This document shows positions 1-8,557 of a stretch of 47,996 bases of DNA, piece by piece (the first letter of the stretch is position 1; every line of letters starts with the position of its first letter). A program made the position numbers and the translations under genes. Origin of the DNA: an uncultured Lactobacillus sp. (GTDB taxonomy: Bacteria; Bacillota; Bacilli; Lactobacillales; Lactobacillaceae); contig NZ_CALVGT010000059.1 in assembly GCF_944327175.1 (NCBI RefSeq), positions 1 to 47,996 of the forward strand, in the 5' to 3' direction. Under the pieces are notes generated by a model. That model did not search any database and had not been told where the DNA came from. It saw nothing but the letters and a program-made list of their open reading frames with translations.

Positions 1-119
1 TTGATATTGATGATGTTGTGGTTGACTAAATTATATCAAGCGAACAAAGGGCTTGTGCTTTTTTATTGGCTAAACTATTGAATTTTCAAGGTACAAGCCC
101 ACTTTTGCAAGTGGGAAGT
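1..119. other. Window edge, no gene recognised
   Basis: Positions 3-29 on the plus strand can be read as the last codons of a gene ending DIDDVVVD then TAA, but this is too short to assign. An 8-bp inverted repeat (GGGCTTGT near 49-56 and ACAAGCCC near 93-100) and a small hairpin (CCCACTT / AAGTGGG, about 98-115) follow. They could be a terminator or the border of a rearrangement that removed the end of the neighbouring ABC transporter gene. No transposase or known insertion sequence end is recognised. Confidence 0.25.
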
Positions 120-1610
120 TTAAGTAAGTAAAACATCATGAATTTGTGAGGATAACTTTTCATCAAGAGAACTCGTAGCTTCATCTGCCAGAATAACAGG
201 ACGCTTAGCCTATAATGCTCTAGCAATTTCAACTCTTTGAATTTGTCCTCCAGATAGGTTAGCACCATTTTGCCCAACTGGATAGTCTAATCCTTTTTCA
301 TCAACTAACTTAGATAAACCAGCTTGTTTAATCGCTTCTTGTAATTCTGAATCAGTAAATTTCTTACCTAGAGTAATATTAAATGCGAGGTCGCGATCAA
401 AAATGAAAGGTCGCTGATTGATATATCCAAAATAGTCATGAGCTTTATTCCAATCTCCACTAATATTCTCATCATTAATGAAGATTTTCCCACTAGTAGG
501 GGAGAGTTGCCCGATTAGTGAACGCAGCAAGGTAGATTTACCCCATCCACTGGGGGCAGTGAGTAGAACCTTTTCTCCTGAATTAAGGCTGAAACTCACA
601 TCATTAAAGATAGTTTTATCATTTCTTTTATAGGAAACCTTATCCAATGATAAGTGTGAAAAAGATAGACTAGTCGAAGCTTCAATATTAGGTGTAAAGT
701 TCAACGACCTGTCAACTTTATCCCACATTGGTTTAGTAGATCTAATTTGATTGATCTGGTCCAAAATCATGGTTACAGGATTAATAAAGTCGTTGGATAG
801 TTGAACAATCATGACCAAGGTACCAGCACCAATTTGACCATTAAACATCAAAATGGCACCAACCAAAAATGGAAGAATGAAGCTGAAAATGTCAGCCACG
901 GTGATAATGATGGTTGAGATAGCTCCTTGAGTGAAATTCAAACTTCTCAAAGAATTTTCCATCTTAGTTGTTTGTTTTACAACGTAAGAAACGATTGGAA
1001 TCTGAACATCGTAGAGCATAGCCGTTTTAGAGCCGTTAATAGCATCAGATACCGCCTGAGTATAATTGGCATTGCTTTCTTCCCAAATTGCCGACTTCTT
1101 TTGAATATTCTTAACGAAAAATCTCTGAATAAAACCAGGTATAACAGTTGCTATTACAAAGATTATTGTTAAACTCTATGAGTTTATCAACCCAATTACA
1201 ATTGATGTGATGAAGGCTAGTGTTTCAGAAATGATCATTAACTCATTGGAAATCTTGAGTGTTTCAATCTGCTTAAGATCATTTGTCATCAAATTAAGAC
1301 CATCTTTTTGAGAGTCGCTTTGTTGATATATCAAGTAGGTGATGTTCTTTTTCTTTAACTCAATATTAATGTCATGTATGATATCAAATCGGATGTATCT
1401 ATAGGCAAAATTGGTAAACATGATAACAATTAAAAAGCCAGCACCGATTAATGCAACAGAAATTAATCGGTCTAAGCTGCCTTGATGATATTGAGCACTG
1501 TTCAGCATAATTTTGGTTACATATGCAATAACAACATTTCCGCAGGCACTAACAAAGGCTAGGAGTATATAAAGTAATAATTTCTTTTTGTTAGCATATT
1601 TTAGAGCCAT
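120..1610 (-). pseudogene. ABC exporter (membrane domain + ATPase), broken by two TAG codons
   Basis: A half-size ABC exporter: an N-terminal six-helix membrane domain followed by an ATPase domain. It begins at an ATG behind a strong AAGGAGG. Reading stays in one frame throughout but is cut by TAG at about 1176 (after LINS) and by TAG at 210 (after the signature region LSGGQIQRVEIARAL). Walker A is APSGWGKST; Walker B (VILADEATSSLD) lies beyond the second stop. The frame ends at TAA 120-122 soon after Walker B, so the last part of the ATPase domain is also missing. Each TAG could come from TTG by one change. The family resembles multidrug or bacteriocin/peptide exporters of lactic acid bacteria; the substrate is unknown. 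The region is AT-rich compared with carAB. Confidence 0.85.
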
Positions 1611-1642
1611 ATTTTGACCTCCTTAAAAATAATTTAATAGTT

Positions 1643-1806
1643 TTAACAGTATTTTTCGACCAAGCGGGTATTTTACGGGTAAAAGGCTGGCATAACCATC
1701 TTGTCGATGAAGGTTGGTCCTGGATTTTCAAGCTCTACGACCAGTTTATACTTGCCAACTGCTTTGACGCCTAAGCTGCTTACCGCTTCTTCACACCAAC
1801 CAGAAG
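1643..1806 (-). pseudogene. Fragment of oligopeptide-binding protein (OppA family)
   Basis: The minus strand reads GVKAVGKYKLVVELENPGP followed by a stretch ending MPAFYP, then TAA at 1673-1675, then NTRLVEKY in the same frame. This matches an internal segment of SBP_bac_5 (OppA-type) peptide-binding proteins, where a Gln is expected at the stop (CAA to TAA). Only about 50 codons remain, with no start, signal peptide or ends. It is a scrap lying just upstream of the broken ABC exporter, and the two are probably unrelated in function. Confidence 0.6.
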
Positions 1807-1999
1807 CTCTCTGCAGGTCTCGCCAAAACTACTTTTCCTTTTCAAAGCAATGTTGTTTTGATTTCATGTCTTCTATCTTAATCCTAAAACTGAGAAAATC
1901 AACGGTAAATGGCAAAAAAGTTAAGCCAAAGTTATAAATTCCGGAAAGAATTTTAACGCTGTGTTAAACTAAAACTATTAATTACGTGGAGGAAAAACA

Positions 2000-2752
2000 A
2001 TTACGAACTATCAAGACATCAACGCTGAAACGATTGACCGCTGGGTCAAAGAAGGCTGGGAGTGGGGCAAGGCGATTGACCACGACACCTTCCAAGCCGC
2101 TAAAAAAGGAAAGTGGGAGATCAAGTTAACCCCGGTTAAGTATGTCCCGCACAGCTGGTTTGGTGACTTACAAGGAAAAAAGGTTCTTGGCCTAGCCAGC
2201 GGGGGTGGCCAGCAGATGCCGATCTTGACTGCCCTGGGGGCAAAATGCACAGTCCTGGACTATTCTGACCAGCAGCTGGAAAGCGAGCGCCTGGTTGCTG
2301 AGCGAGAAGGCTACGATATCGACATTGTCAAAGCCGATATGACCCAGCCTTTGCCTTTTGTTGACGAAAGCTTCGACATGATCATTCAGCCAGTTGCCAA
2401 CTGCTACGTTGAAAAAGTCAAGCCGATCTGGAAAGAATGCTACCGGGTCTTGAAAAAAGGCGGAGTCCTCTTGCTTGGCCTGGATAACGGGATCAACTAC
2501 CTGTTTGATAGCGATGAAGAAAAGTATGTCGTCAACTCCTTGCCTTTTAATCCGCTGAAAAATCCTGACCAGATGCTGCAGCTGGAAAAAGATGATTCTG
2601 GTGTCCAATTCTCTCATACCCTGGATGAACAGATCGGCGGCCAGCTAGAAGCGGGATTTACTTTAACCAATCTCTATGAAGATACCAATGGCGAAGGCCA
2701 CCTGCACGAATTGAATATCCCGACTTTCATCGCGACCAGAAGCGTGAAATAG
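2000..2752 (+). CDS. Class I SAM-dependent methyltransferase, non-ATG start
   Basis: A Methyltransf_11-type Rossmann methyltransferase of about 250 residues. SAM-binding motif I is VLGLASGGGQQ, followed by the acidic strand end VLDYSD, then a KADM segment and the post-I FDMIIQPVANCYVEKV region; a late strand reads VLKKGGVLLLGLDNG. The target is not predictable. The frame is open back to a good ribosome binding site (GGAGG, 1988-1992), but no ATG, GTG or TTG follows it. The in-frame candidates are ATT (2000-2002, 7 nt from the site) and ACG (2003-2005), the ACG lying where NYQDINAETIDRW would follow an initiating Met. The next ATG is at 2216, inside motif I, and would give a dead protein. Either a rare start codon is used or the start codon has mutated. 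A terminator follows directly. Confidence 0.75.
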   Translation: MTNYQDINAETIDRWVKEGWEWGKAIDHDTFQAAKKGKWEIKLTPVKYVPHSWFGDLQGKKVLGLASGGGQQMPILTALGAKCTVLDYSDQQLESERLVAEREGYDIDIVKADMTQPLPFVDESFDMIIQPVANCYVEKVKPIWKECYRVLKKGGVLLLGLDNGINYLFDSDEEKYVVNSLPFNPLKNPDQMLQLEKDDSGVQFSHTLDEQIGGQLEAGFTLTNLYEDTNGEGHLHELNIPTFIATRSVK

Positions 2753-2756
2753 TAAA

Positions 2757-2785
2757 AGCCACCAAGTTTGAGCTTGGTGGCTCTT
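2757..2785 (+). terminator. Terminator of the methyltransferase gene
   Basis: A perfect 10-bp stem, AGCCACCAAG with CTTGGTGGCT around a 6-nt loop, starts 5 nt after the stop codon. The following T-tract is short. Confidence 0.7.
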
Positions 2786-2813
2786 AATGTATCTAAAATG
2801 ATTTGCATTTTTC

Positions 2814-3011
2814 TTATTCTTCACCATGTTCAAACTGTGATTGGTAAAGGTCGGCGTAAAAGCCCTTCTTTGCCATCAAACTGTCATGGTCGCCGACTTC
2901 CACTTGCTGATGTCCTGGCCGCCAATCGTGACTTCCCGCTGTTTAACTCATAAAAGCTCATCAAGAGCTTGACCAGGGTGGTCTTGCCGCCCCCAGTAGG
3001 CCCGACGATTA
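2814..3011 (-). pseudogene. ABC exporter ATPase fragment (MsbA/LmrA type)
   Basis: The minus strand reads [16 protein letters not shown] (Walker A) through a MSFYELNSG segment, then after a frameshift [12 protein letters not shown] jump follows to the normal C-terminal end of such ATPases, [19 protein letters not shown], and a stop at 2814-2816. The signature, Walker B and whole membrane domain are gone, so this is a decayed gene with an internal deletion. It lies immediately downstream of the carB terminator. Confidence 0.75.
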
Positions 3012-3058
3012 ATGTGCTAAGTTATTACAAGTGGAAATCTAGAAACTTTTTCAAAGAA

Positions 3059-3082
3059 AAACGCCAGCAAATGCTGACGTTT
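3059..3082 (-). terminator. Terminator of carAB
   Basis: The stem AAACGTCAGC / GCTGGCGTTT (one G-U pair) has a 4-nt loop and a T-rich tail when read on the minus strand. It lies 30 nt past the carB stop codon. Confidence 0.8.
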
Positions 3083-3111
3083 AAACTATTGAGTAGTGAG
3101 GAATACAGTTT

Positions 3112-6100
3112 CTACAGCTTGGTGATGTCGACCAAGGAGATTTTGTTGTCGTGCTTGGCTTCTAAGGCGTGGATCAAGGCACGCGCCGTATCAAGGGAAG
3201 TGTAGATCGGCACTCCGGCTTCTACGGCAAAGCGGCGGATTAAGAAGCCGTCCTTCAAGTTGTTGTTTCTGGTTGGGATGTCGATAACCAGGTCGACCGT
3301 TTCCGTCAAGATCAAGTCAAAGATGGTGTTCTCCTTGTCATTGATCCGGTTGACCAAGCGGGCAGGGATTCCATGACTCTGCAGGAAGTCGTATGTTCCT
3401 TGGGTCGCGTAAAGATCGTAGCCGAAGTCGTGGTATTCCTTGGCGATTGGCAGGAATTCTTCCTTAGCTGAATCCTTGACCGTGCAGATGACCTTCTTGT
3501 GCTTAGGCAGGTCCAGCCCAGTCCCCATAAATGCCTTGTACATGGCTTCTTCAACGTCTTCAGAAATCCCCAGAACTTCACCGGTTGACTTCATTTCCGG
3601 CCCCAAGGCAATTTCCGCCCCGGTAATCTTTTCAAAGGAGAAGACTGGCATCTTGACGGCAACTGTCTTCTTTTCTGGAGCCAGGCCGTAGTCATAGCCT
3701 TGTTCCTTGATGGACTTGCCGATGATGACGTTGGTGGCCACATCAACCAGGGGAATCCCGGTTACCTTGGAGATATAAGGGATGGTTCTGGAGGAGCGGG
3801 GGTTGACTTCGATCACGTAAACTTCATTTTCGTAAACGATAAACTGGATGTTCATCAAGCCCTTGACCTTCAAGGCCTTGGCCAGGCGCTTGGAGTATTC
3901 AACGATCCGTTCTTTCATCTCCTGGGAGATCTTTTGCGGCGGGTAGATGGAGATAGAGTCACCAGAGTGGACACCAGCTCTTTCTACGTGTTCCATGATC
4001 CCAGGAATCAAGATGCCTTCGTCATCGCAGATGGCGTCAACTTCACATTCCTTGCCGGCCAGGTACTTGTCGATCAAAATCGGGTGATCTTCAATGTTGA
4101 ACTGGGATGTAATGTGGTCGATGAAGCGCTTGAGGTCGCCGTCGTTTAAGGCAATTTCCATCCCGGCCCCGCCTAAAACGTAGGAAGGACGAACCAAAAC
4201 CGGGTAACCCAAGTTGCTTGCGGCCTTTAAGGCTTCTTCAGCAGTAAAGACGTTTTGCCCCTTCGGCCGGTCGATCTGGCACTTTTCCAAAATCTCGTCG
4301 AATCTTTCCCGGTCTTCAGCCGCGTCAACACTGTCGGCAGAAGTGCCAAGGATTGGCACGCCCATCTTCATCAAGTCCTGGGAGAGCTTGATGGCGGTTT
4401 GTCCGCCGAATTGGACGATAGCCCCGTCTGGCTTCTCGAGTTCAATGATGCTCTGGACGTCTTCAGCGGTTAAAGGTTCAAAGTAAAGACGGTCGGCGAT
4501 GTCAAAGTCGGTTGAAGCAGTTTCCGGATTGTTGTTAACGATGATGGTTTCGTAGCCAGCTTCCTTCAAGGCCCAGACGCTGTGCACGCAGCAGTAGTCA
4601 AATTCAATCCCTTGCCCGATTCTGATTGGGCCGGAGCCGAAGACGATCACTTTTTTCTTGGACTGGTCTGGCTGGATTTCATGTTCACCGCCATAGACGC
4701 TGTAGAAGTATGGAGTTTCCGCGTCAAACTCAGCCGCACAGGTGTCAACCGTCTTGAAGGCAGCCGTAATCTTCAAGCCCTTTCTGAGGTAGTAGACTTC
4801 ATCAGCCGTTTTGCCAGTCAAGCTGGCGATGACCCGGTCTGGGAATTCGCAGTGCTTGGCCAGTTTCAAAAGGTCTGGGGTCAATTCTTCGCTCTTCAGC
4901 CGGTCTTCAATTTCAACCAGGTGCTTGATCTTGTCGATAAACCAGACATCGATCTTGGTGATGGCGTGAATTTCCCGGATGGAGACACCCTTTCTCAAGG
5001 CTTCAGCGATTCTGAAGGCCCGCTTGTCGTCAATCTTGCGCAGGTCTTTTCGGAGTTCATCGGCTGACAGCTGAGCAATTTCTTCATTATAAAGATAGTA
5101 ACTGTCTTGTTCCAGAGACCGGAGTGCCTTCATGAAGGCACCTTCAAAGTTGTTGCAGATGGCCATGACTTCCCCGGTCGCCTTCATCTGCGTGCCCAGC
5201 TTGCGGGAAGCGTCGTAGAACTTGTCAAAAGGCCACTTAGGAATCTTGCAGACGATGTAGTCAAGAGTCGGTTCGTACGAAGCATAGGTCTTGCCAGTCA
5301 CGGCGTTGACGATTTCGTCCAGGGTATAGCCAAGGGCAATCTTGGTCGCAAGCTTAGCGATAGGGTAGCCGGTTGCTTTTGAAGCCAGGGCAGAAGACCG
5401 GGAAACCCGAGGATTAACTTCAATGACGCAGTATTCAAAGGAGTCTGGGTTAAGGGCAAACTGAACATTGCAGCCGCCCTTGATGTTTAAGGCAGTGATG
5501 ATATTGAGGGCGGAAGACCGGAGCATCTGGTAGTCCTTGTCTGACAAGGTTTGAGATGGTGCAACCACAATACTGTCACCGGTGTGGACGCCGACCGGGT
5601 CCATGTTTTCCATGTTGCAGACGGTGATGCAGTTGCCAGCACCATCGCGCATAACTTCGTATTCAACTTCCTTCCAGCCGGCAATTGATTGTTCAATCAA
5701 ACATTCAGTAACTCGGGAAAGGCGGAGGCCGTTAGAACAGATTTCATGCAGTTCTTGTTCGTTGTGGGCGATCCCGCCGCCAGTACCGCCCAAAGTGTAG
5801 GCCGGGCGGACAACTACTGGGTAGCCGATTTCTTTGGCAAAAGCGATGGCGTCTTCAACGTAGTTGACGACAACTGACTTGGCAACCGGTTCACCGATTC
5901 TTCCCATCAAGTTCTTGAATTCCAGCCGGTCTTCAGCCATCTTGATCGTGTCGGTGTCAGTACCGATCGTCTTGACATGGTGCTTTTCCAAAAAGCCTTC
6001 ATCAGCTAAAGCCATGGCAATGTTCAAGCCATTTTGCCCACCCATGGTTGGCAGGAGGGCGTCCGGCTTTTCCTTTTCTATCAATTGCTTAACGACTGGG

Positions 6101-6312
6101 ACAGTCAAAGGTTCGATGTAGACGTGGTCAGCCATGTCACCGTCAGTCATGATCGTGGCCGGATTGGAGTTGATCAGGACAACTTCGATGCCTTCTTCTC
6201 TGAGGGCCCGGCAGGCCTGGGTACCGGCATAGTCGAATTCAGCGGCTTGGCCGATGATGATCGGGCCGGAACCAATCACTAAAACTTTTTTGATATCGTC
6301 ACGCTTAGGCAT
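3112..6312 (-). CDS. carB: Carbamoyl-phosphate synthase large subunit
   Basis: The 1066-residue ammonia-dependent synthetase makes carbamoyl phosphate from bicarbonate, two ATP and ammonia channelled from CarA, feeding pyrimidine and arginine synthesis. It shows the full two-fold repeat. The N-terminal half (about 1-400) starts MPKRDDIKKVLVIGSGP and has the ATP-grasp signature VRPAYTLGGTGGG. The second half (about 550-930) repeats this with KKVIVFGSGPIRIGQGIEFD and VRPSYVLGGAGME. The last ~130 residues form the MGS-like allosteric domain (DLYATQGTYDFLQSHGIP and later VDLVIDIPTR). Its start overlaps the carA stop by 8 nt, so the two are translationally coupled. Length and motifs are normal and the gene looks intact. 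Both classical effectors, UMP and ornithine, act on the C-terminal domain in this family; which applies here cannot be read from sequence. Confidence 0.97.
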   Translation of the reverse strand: MPKRDDIKKVLVIGSGPIIIGQAAEFDYAGTQACRALREEGIEVVLINSNPATIMTDGDMADHVYIEPLTVPVVKQLIEKEKPDALLPTMGGQNGLNIAMALADEGFLEKHHVKTIGTDTDTIKMAEDRLEFKNLMGRIGEPVAKSVVVNYVEDAIAFAKEIGYPVVVRPAYTLGGTGGGIAHNEQELHEICSNGLRLSRVTECLIEQSIAGWKEVEYEVMRDGAGNCITVCNMENMDPVGVHTGDSIVVAPSQTLSDKDYQMLRSSALNIITALNIKGGCNVQFALNPDSFEYCVIEVNPRVSRSSALASKATGYPIAKLATKIALGYTLDEIVNAVTGKTYASYEPTLDYIVCKIPKWPFDKFYDASRKLGTQMKATGEVMAICNNFEGAFMKALRSLEQDSYYLYNEEIAQLSADELRKDLRKIDDKRAFRIAEALRKGVSIREIHAITKIDVWFIDKIKHLVEIEDRLKSEELTPDLLKLAKHCEFPDRVIASLTGKTADEVYYLRKGLKITAAFKTVDTCAAEFDAETPYFYSVYGGEHEIQPDQSKKKVIVFGSGPIRIGQGIEFDYCCVHSVWALKEAGYETIIVNNNPETASTDFDIADRLYFEPLTAEDVQSIIELEKPDGAIVQFGGQTAIKLSQDLMKMGVPILGTSADSVDAAEDRERFDEILEKCQIDRPKGQNVFTAEEALKAASNLGYPVLVRPSYVLGGAGMEIALNDGDLKRFIDHITSQFNIEDHPILIDKYLAGKECEVDAICDDEGILIPGIMEHVERAGVHSGDSISIYPPQKISQEMKERIVEYSKRLAKALKVKGLMNIQFIVYENEVYVIEVNPRSSRTIPYISKVTGIPLVDVATNVIIGKSIKEQGYDYGLAPEKKTVAVKMPVFSFEKITGAEIALGPEMKSTGEVLGISEDVEEAMYKAFMGTGLDLPKHKKVICTVKDSAKEEFLPIAKEYHDFGYDLYATQGTYDFLQSHGIPARLVNRINDKENTIFDLILTETVDLVIDIPTRNNNLKDGFLIRRFAVEAGVPIYTSLDTARALIHALEAKHDNKISLVDITKL

Positions 6313-7381
6313 TCTTATGTTCTCCCATCATTTCAATAAAGTTGTCAAAGAGGTATTCCGCGTCATGCGGTCCGCCGCAGGCTTCCGGGTGGAACTGGAT
6401 GGACTTGATGTTTTCATTTAAGTATTCCAGGCCTTCGATGGTCTTGTCGTTGACGTTCTTGAACCAAACCTTGGCTTGCTTTGGATCAATTGTGTCTTCC
6501 TTGATCACGTAATTGTGGTTTTGCGTGGAGATGTAAACCCGGCCAGTGGTCAGATCCTTGACTGGGTGGTTGCTGCCGTGGTGGCCGTAGACCATTTTTT
6601 CCGTCTCAAAGCCGTGGGCTAAGGCCAAAAGCTGGTGGCCCAGGCAGATGGCGAAGATCGGGATACTGGAGGAAGCCAGGATCTTCAGCTGGTCAATGAT
6701 TTCCGTGCATTCGCTTGGGTCGCCAGGGCCGTTTGACAGCATGATCCCGTCAAAGTTGTGGTCTATTACATATTGGGCAGGGGTATCAGCCGGCAGGACT
6801 GTGACATGGCATCCTCTTTTAGCTAATTCTCTGGCGATATTGCGCTTGGCACCGAAGTCGTAGAGGGCAACTTCGTAGTCACCTTGACCGACATGGTAGG
6901 GTTCAAGGCAGCTGCATTTTTCAACGACGCCTTGGATCTTGAAGGCCTTGATCTGGTCGATTACTTCACTGACTTTGTAATCTTTAGTGGTAATCATCCC
7001 GTTCATGCAGCCTTCTTTGCGCAGAATCCGGGTGATGGCCCGGGTGTCAACGCCTTGGATGCCAGGTATGTTGTTTTCAATCATGTAGTCGTTCAGACTC
7101 ATGTTCATGCGGAAATTGGATCCCAGCCGGGAAAGCTCGCTTACTACAAAGGCTTCGACAAAGGGGTGGGCGGCTTCCTGGTCATCCAGGGGAACGCCGT
7201 AGTTGCCGATTAGGGGATAGGTCATGACCACGCTTTGGCCAGCATATGACGGGTCGGTCAAGACTTCCACATAACCAGTCATCGCCGTGTTGAAGACGAA
7301 TTCGCTGATAACATCATGGACCGCGCCGAAGCTTTCGCCTTCAAAAACGTGTCCATCTTCCAGTATTAAACGCGCTTTCAT
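6305..7381 (-). CDS. carA: Carbamoyl-phosphate synthase small subunit (glutamine amidotransferase)
   Basis: The 358-residue glutaminase subunit hydrolyses glutamine and passes ammonia to CarB. The N-terminal CPSase domain begins MKARLILEDGHVFEGESFG. The C-terminal class I amidotransferase has the nucleophilic Cys in FAICLGHQLLALAHG and the catalytic His-Glu in IQFHPEACGG. The start at 7381 was chosen because it gives the family's normal N-terminus and follows TAGGAGTC. A longer in-frame reading would run into the terminator hairpin upstream. It is the first gene of carAB, behind the leader and attenuator described separately. It appears intact. Confidence 0.96.
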   Translation of the reverse strand: MKARLILEDGHVFEGESFGAVHDVISEFVFNTAMTGYVEVLTDPSYAGQSVVMTYPLIGNYGVPLDDQEAAHPFVEAFVVSELSRLGSNFRMNMSLNDYMIENNIPGIQGVDTRAITRILRKEGCMNGMITTKDYKVSEVIDQIKAFKIQGVVEKCSCLEPYHVGQGDYEVALYDFGAKRNIARELAKRGCHVTVLPADTPAQYVIDHNFDGIMLSNGPGDPSECTEIIDQLKILASSSIPIFAICLGHQLLALAHGFETEKMVYGHHGSNHPVKDLTTGRVYISTQNHNYVIKEDTIDPKQAKVWFKNVNDKTIEGLEYLNENIKSIQFHPEACGGPHDAEYLFDNFIEMMGEHKNA

Positions 7382-7395
7382 AGATTGTTTGACTC

Positions 7396-7524
7396 CTATA
7401 AAAAAAGACATATCAACGAGTGACATGTCTTAAGTGATGAAATATTAATAATTTGAAAAAATAGAAAAGAAACAGCGAATGAAGCTGGGCAGATATTGGG
7501 ATTAACGTTAATAAATGCGGTCAT
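7396..7524 (-). CDS. carA leader peptide (42 codons)
   Basis: A short ORF starting ATG 16 nt after an AAAGGAAG ribosome binding site and about 28 nt after the predicted transcription start. It begins MTAFINVNPNICP and ends LICLFL. It runs through a very U-rich stretch (about 7451-7476) and the whole terminator hairpin, and its TAG overlaps the carA ribosome binding site (TAGGAG). It has no Arg codon, which argues against arginine-dependent attenuation. Its position fits a leader peptide whose translating ribosome prevents terminator formation, as in enterobacterial pyrBI. Expression is inferred, not shown. Confidence 0.6.
   Translation of the reverse strand: MTAFINVNPNICPASFAVSFLFFQIINISSLKTCHSLICLFL
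7399..7431 (-). promoter_or_regulatory. Attenuator (intrinsic terminator) upstream of carA
   Basis: Read on the minus strand, AAGACATGTCA, a 5-nt loop and TGATATGTCTT form an 11-bp stem (one G-U pair), followed at once by seven T. It sits inside the leader ORF, 18 nt before the carA start, so transcription must pass it to express carAB. A smaller hairpin, CAGC-N7-GCTG, precedes the U-rich stretch and could be a pause hairpin. Confidence 0.8.
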
Positions 7525-7553
7525 TTTGGCTGCTTCCTTTCTGTTTTTTCAAT

Positions 7554-7582
7554 AGTATAAAGGATAGATGCAAGGCTTGCAA
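7554..7582 (-). promoter_or_regulatory. Promoter of leader-carAB
   Basis: On the minus strand TTGCAA, a 17-bp spacer and TATACT. The resulting transcript has only about 28 nt ahead of the leader ORF, which leaves little room for the long PyrR-type leader seen in bacilli. A 12-bp palindrome (ATTAACGTTAAT, 7501-7512) lies within the leader ORF. Confidence 0.75.
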
Positions 7583-7746
7583 GTGGTTTTCTTGATCTTC
7601 ATTAAGAAAGGTGTATATTTTGTATGCATTTTAACAAGATATGGGTAAGAAAACCAAAAGAAGCAGCACATTAGTTGATAATCACGAACATTCAGTTTTC
7701 AGAAAGCAAAAAGATGTACATAATTGAAAATGGAATGGGAAAGTAA
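7583..7746. other. Non-coding gap upstream of carAB
   Basis: AT-rich sequence between the carA promoter and the terminator of the next gene. No gene, repeat or structured RNA is recognised. Confidence 0.4.
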
Positions 7747-7778
7747 AACTAGCCTATGTCGAATGACATAAGCTAGTT
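7747..7778 (-). terminator. Terminator of the secreted-protein gene
   Basis: The stem AACTAGC-TATGTC / GACATA-GCTAGTT has one internal mismatch and a GAAT/ATTC loop, with TTTTAC following on the minus strand. Confidence 0.7.
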
Positions 7779-7820
7779 CTTGGTGGATTCCGCTATGCTT
7801 CGCTTGAGAAGCACAACGAA

Positions 7821-8342
7821 TTATCTCTTTTTGACAAAATAGTCTTTTGAATAAACATTTAAAAACATTAAGCGACCCTTTTTTACGCTTAAGCCACCGC
7901 TGTTTGAACTTTCATATCCATGTAACCAATATTCATAAAAATCAAAACCCGTTTTACTTCCATGTCTCGGACTAAGCCATTTATGTTTAGTAGCATATTT
8001 TTCTGCTGCAGCCATTTTCTTCGATGACATTTCCTTATATGTTTTCTTAGTGCTCTCGTAAAAAGTATAACGTCCAGACAACCCGGCTCTTTTACGCTTG
8101 GTAAACGTAATTGTATGAGCAGTAATCTTGATCTTTTTGTACAAGTGCTGATATTTTGCTGGAACATCTTGAGTATCAACTTTTCCAGCTTTTGCAAAGT
8201 ACCAGGTTCCTCGTATAGCTTTTGGAGTGGTATATAATTTAGCACCATAAGCTGCAGCGTTTGCATTGCTTGAATTGGATAACAATCCAAAGCTGAGAAC
8301 CAAACCCAGGCTCACTAAGAATGTTATTAACTTCTTTTTCAT
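7821..8342 (-). CDS. Small secreted protein of unknown function
   Basis: The 173-residue protein starts with a clear signal peptide: MKKK, a hydrophobic stretch to about residue 22, then cleavage near ANAAA. The mature part is basic and aromatic-rich, starting YGAKLYTTPKAIRGTWY and ending YSKDYFVKKR, with no cysteines or sorting signal seen. The TTPKAIRGTWY pattern followed by a lysine-rich region is like small secreted proteins peculiar to lactobacilli; no function is known to me. It is a single-gene unit with its own promoter (8394-8422) and terminator (7747-7778). It is intact by reading frame. Confidence 0.8.
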   Translation of the reverse strand: MKKKLITFLVSLGLVLSFGLLSNSSNANAAAYGAKLYTTPKAIRGTWYFAKAGKVDTQDVPAKYQHLYKKIKITAHTITFTKRKRAGLSGRYTFYESTKKTYKEMSSKKMAAAEKYATKHKWLSPRHGSKTGFDFYEYWLHGYESSNSGGLSVKKGRLMFLNVYSKDYFVKKR

Positions 8343-8393
8343 TTTTCCTCTCCATTCATATATTAATATATTAGATTTAAAACATCCACTTTG

Positions 8394-8422
8394 ATTATAG
8401 CTATGTGAACATTCTAGGTCAA
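8394..8422 (-). promoter_or_regulatory. Promoter of the secreted-protein gene
   Basis: On the minus strand TTGACC, a 17-bp spacer and TATAAT, a near-consensus promoter. An 11-bp direct repeat, CTTTGATTATA, overlaps the -10 (8389-8399) and recurs about 50 bp further upstream, which may mark a regulator site or a second start. Confidence 0.75.
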
Positions 8423-8557
8423 CAAAGTATCTTTATTGTGCTTTGATTATAACCAACCTACTTCAAATATCTACTCTAAACGATTAAGTGTTATTAAAAT
8501 GATATTTAAATTAAAAATCCTGCCTCCTATGCTATACTTTTGACTGAGGTGAAACAC

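Noticed and set aside
49-100. Insertion sequence end (8-bp inverted repeat)
   Set aside because: No transposase, target duplication or known terminal repeat is present; the repeat could be a terminator.
86-277. 63-codon reading frame on the minus strand across the end of the ABC gene
   Set aside because: It is an out-of-frame shadow; the ABC ATPase reading (Walker B, DEATSSLD) is in another frame of the same strand.
120-1610. TAG read through as an amino acid (suppression or recoding)
   Set aside because: No recoding signal is visible; both TAGs are one change from TTG, and the gene also lacks its 3' end, so decay is simpler.
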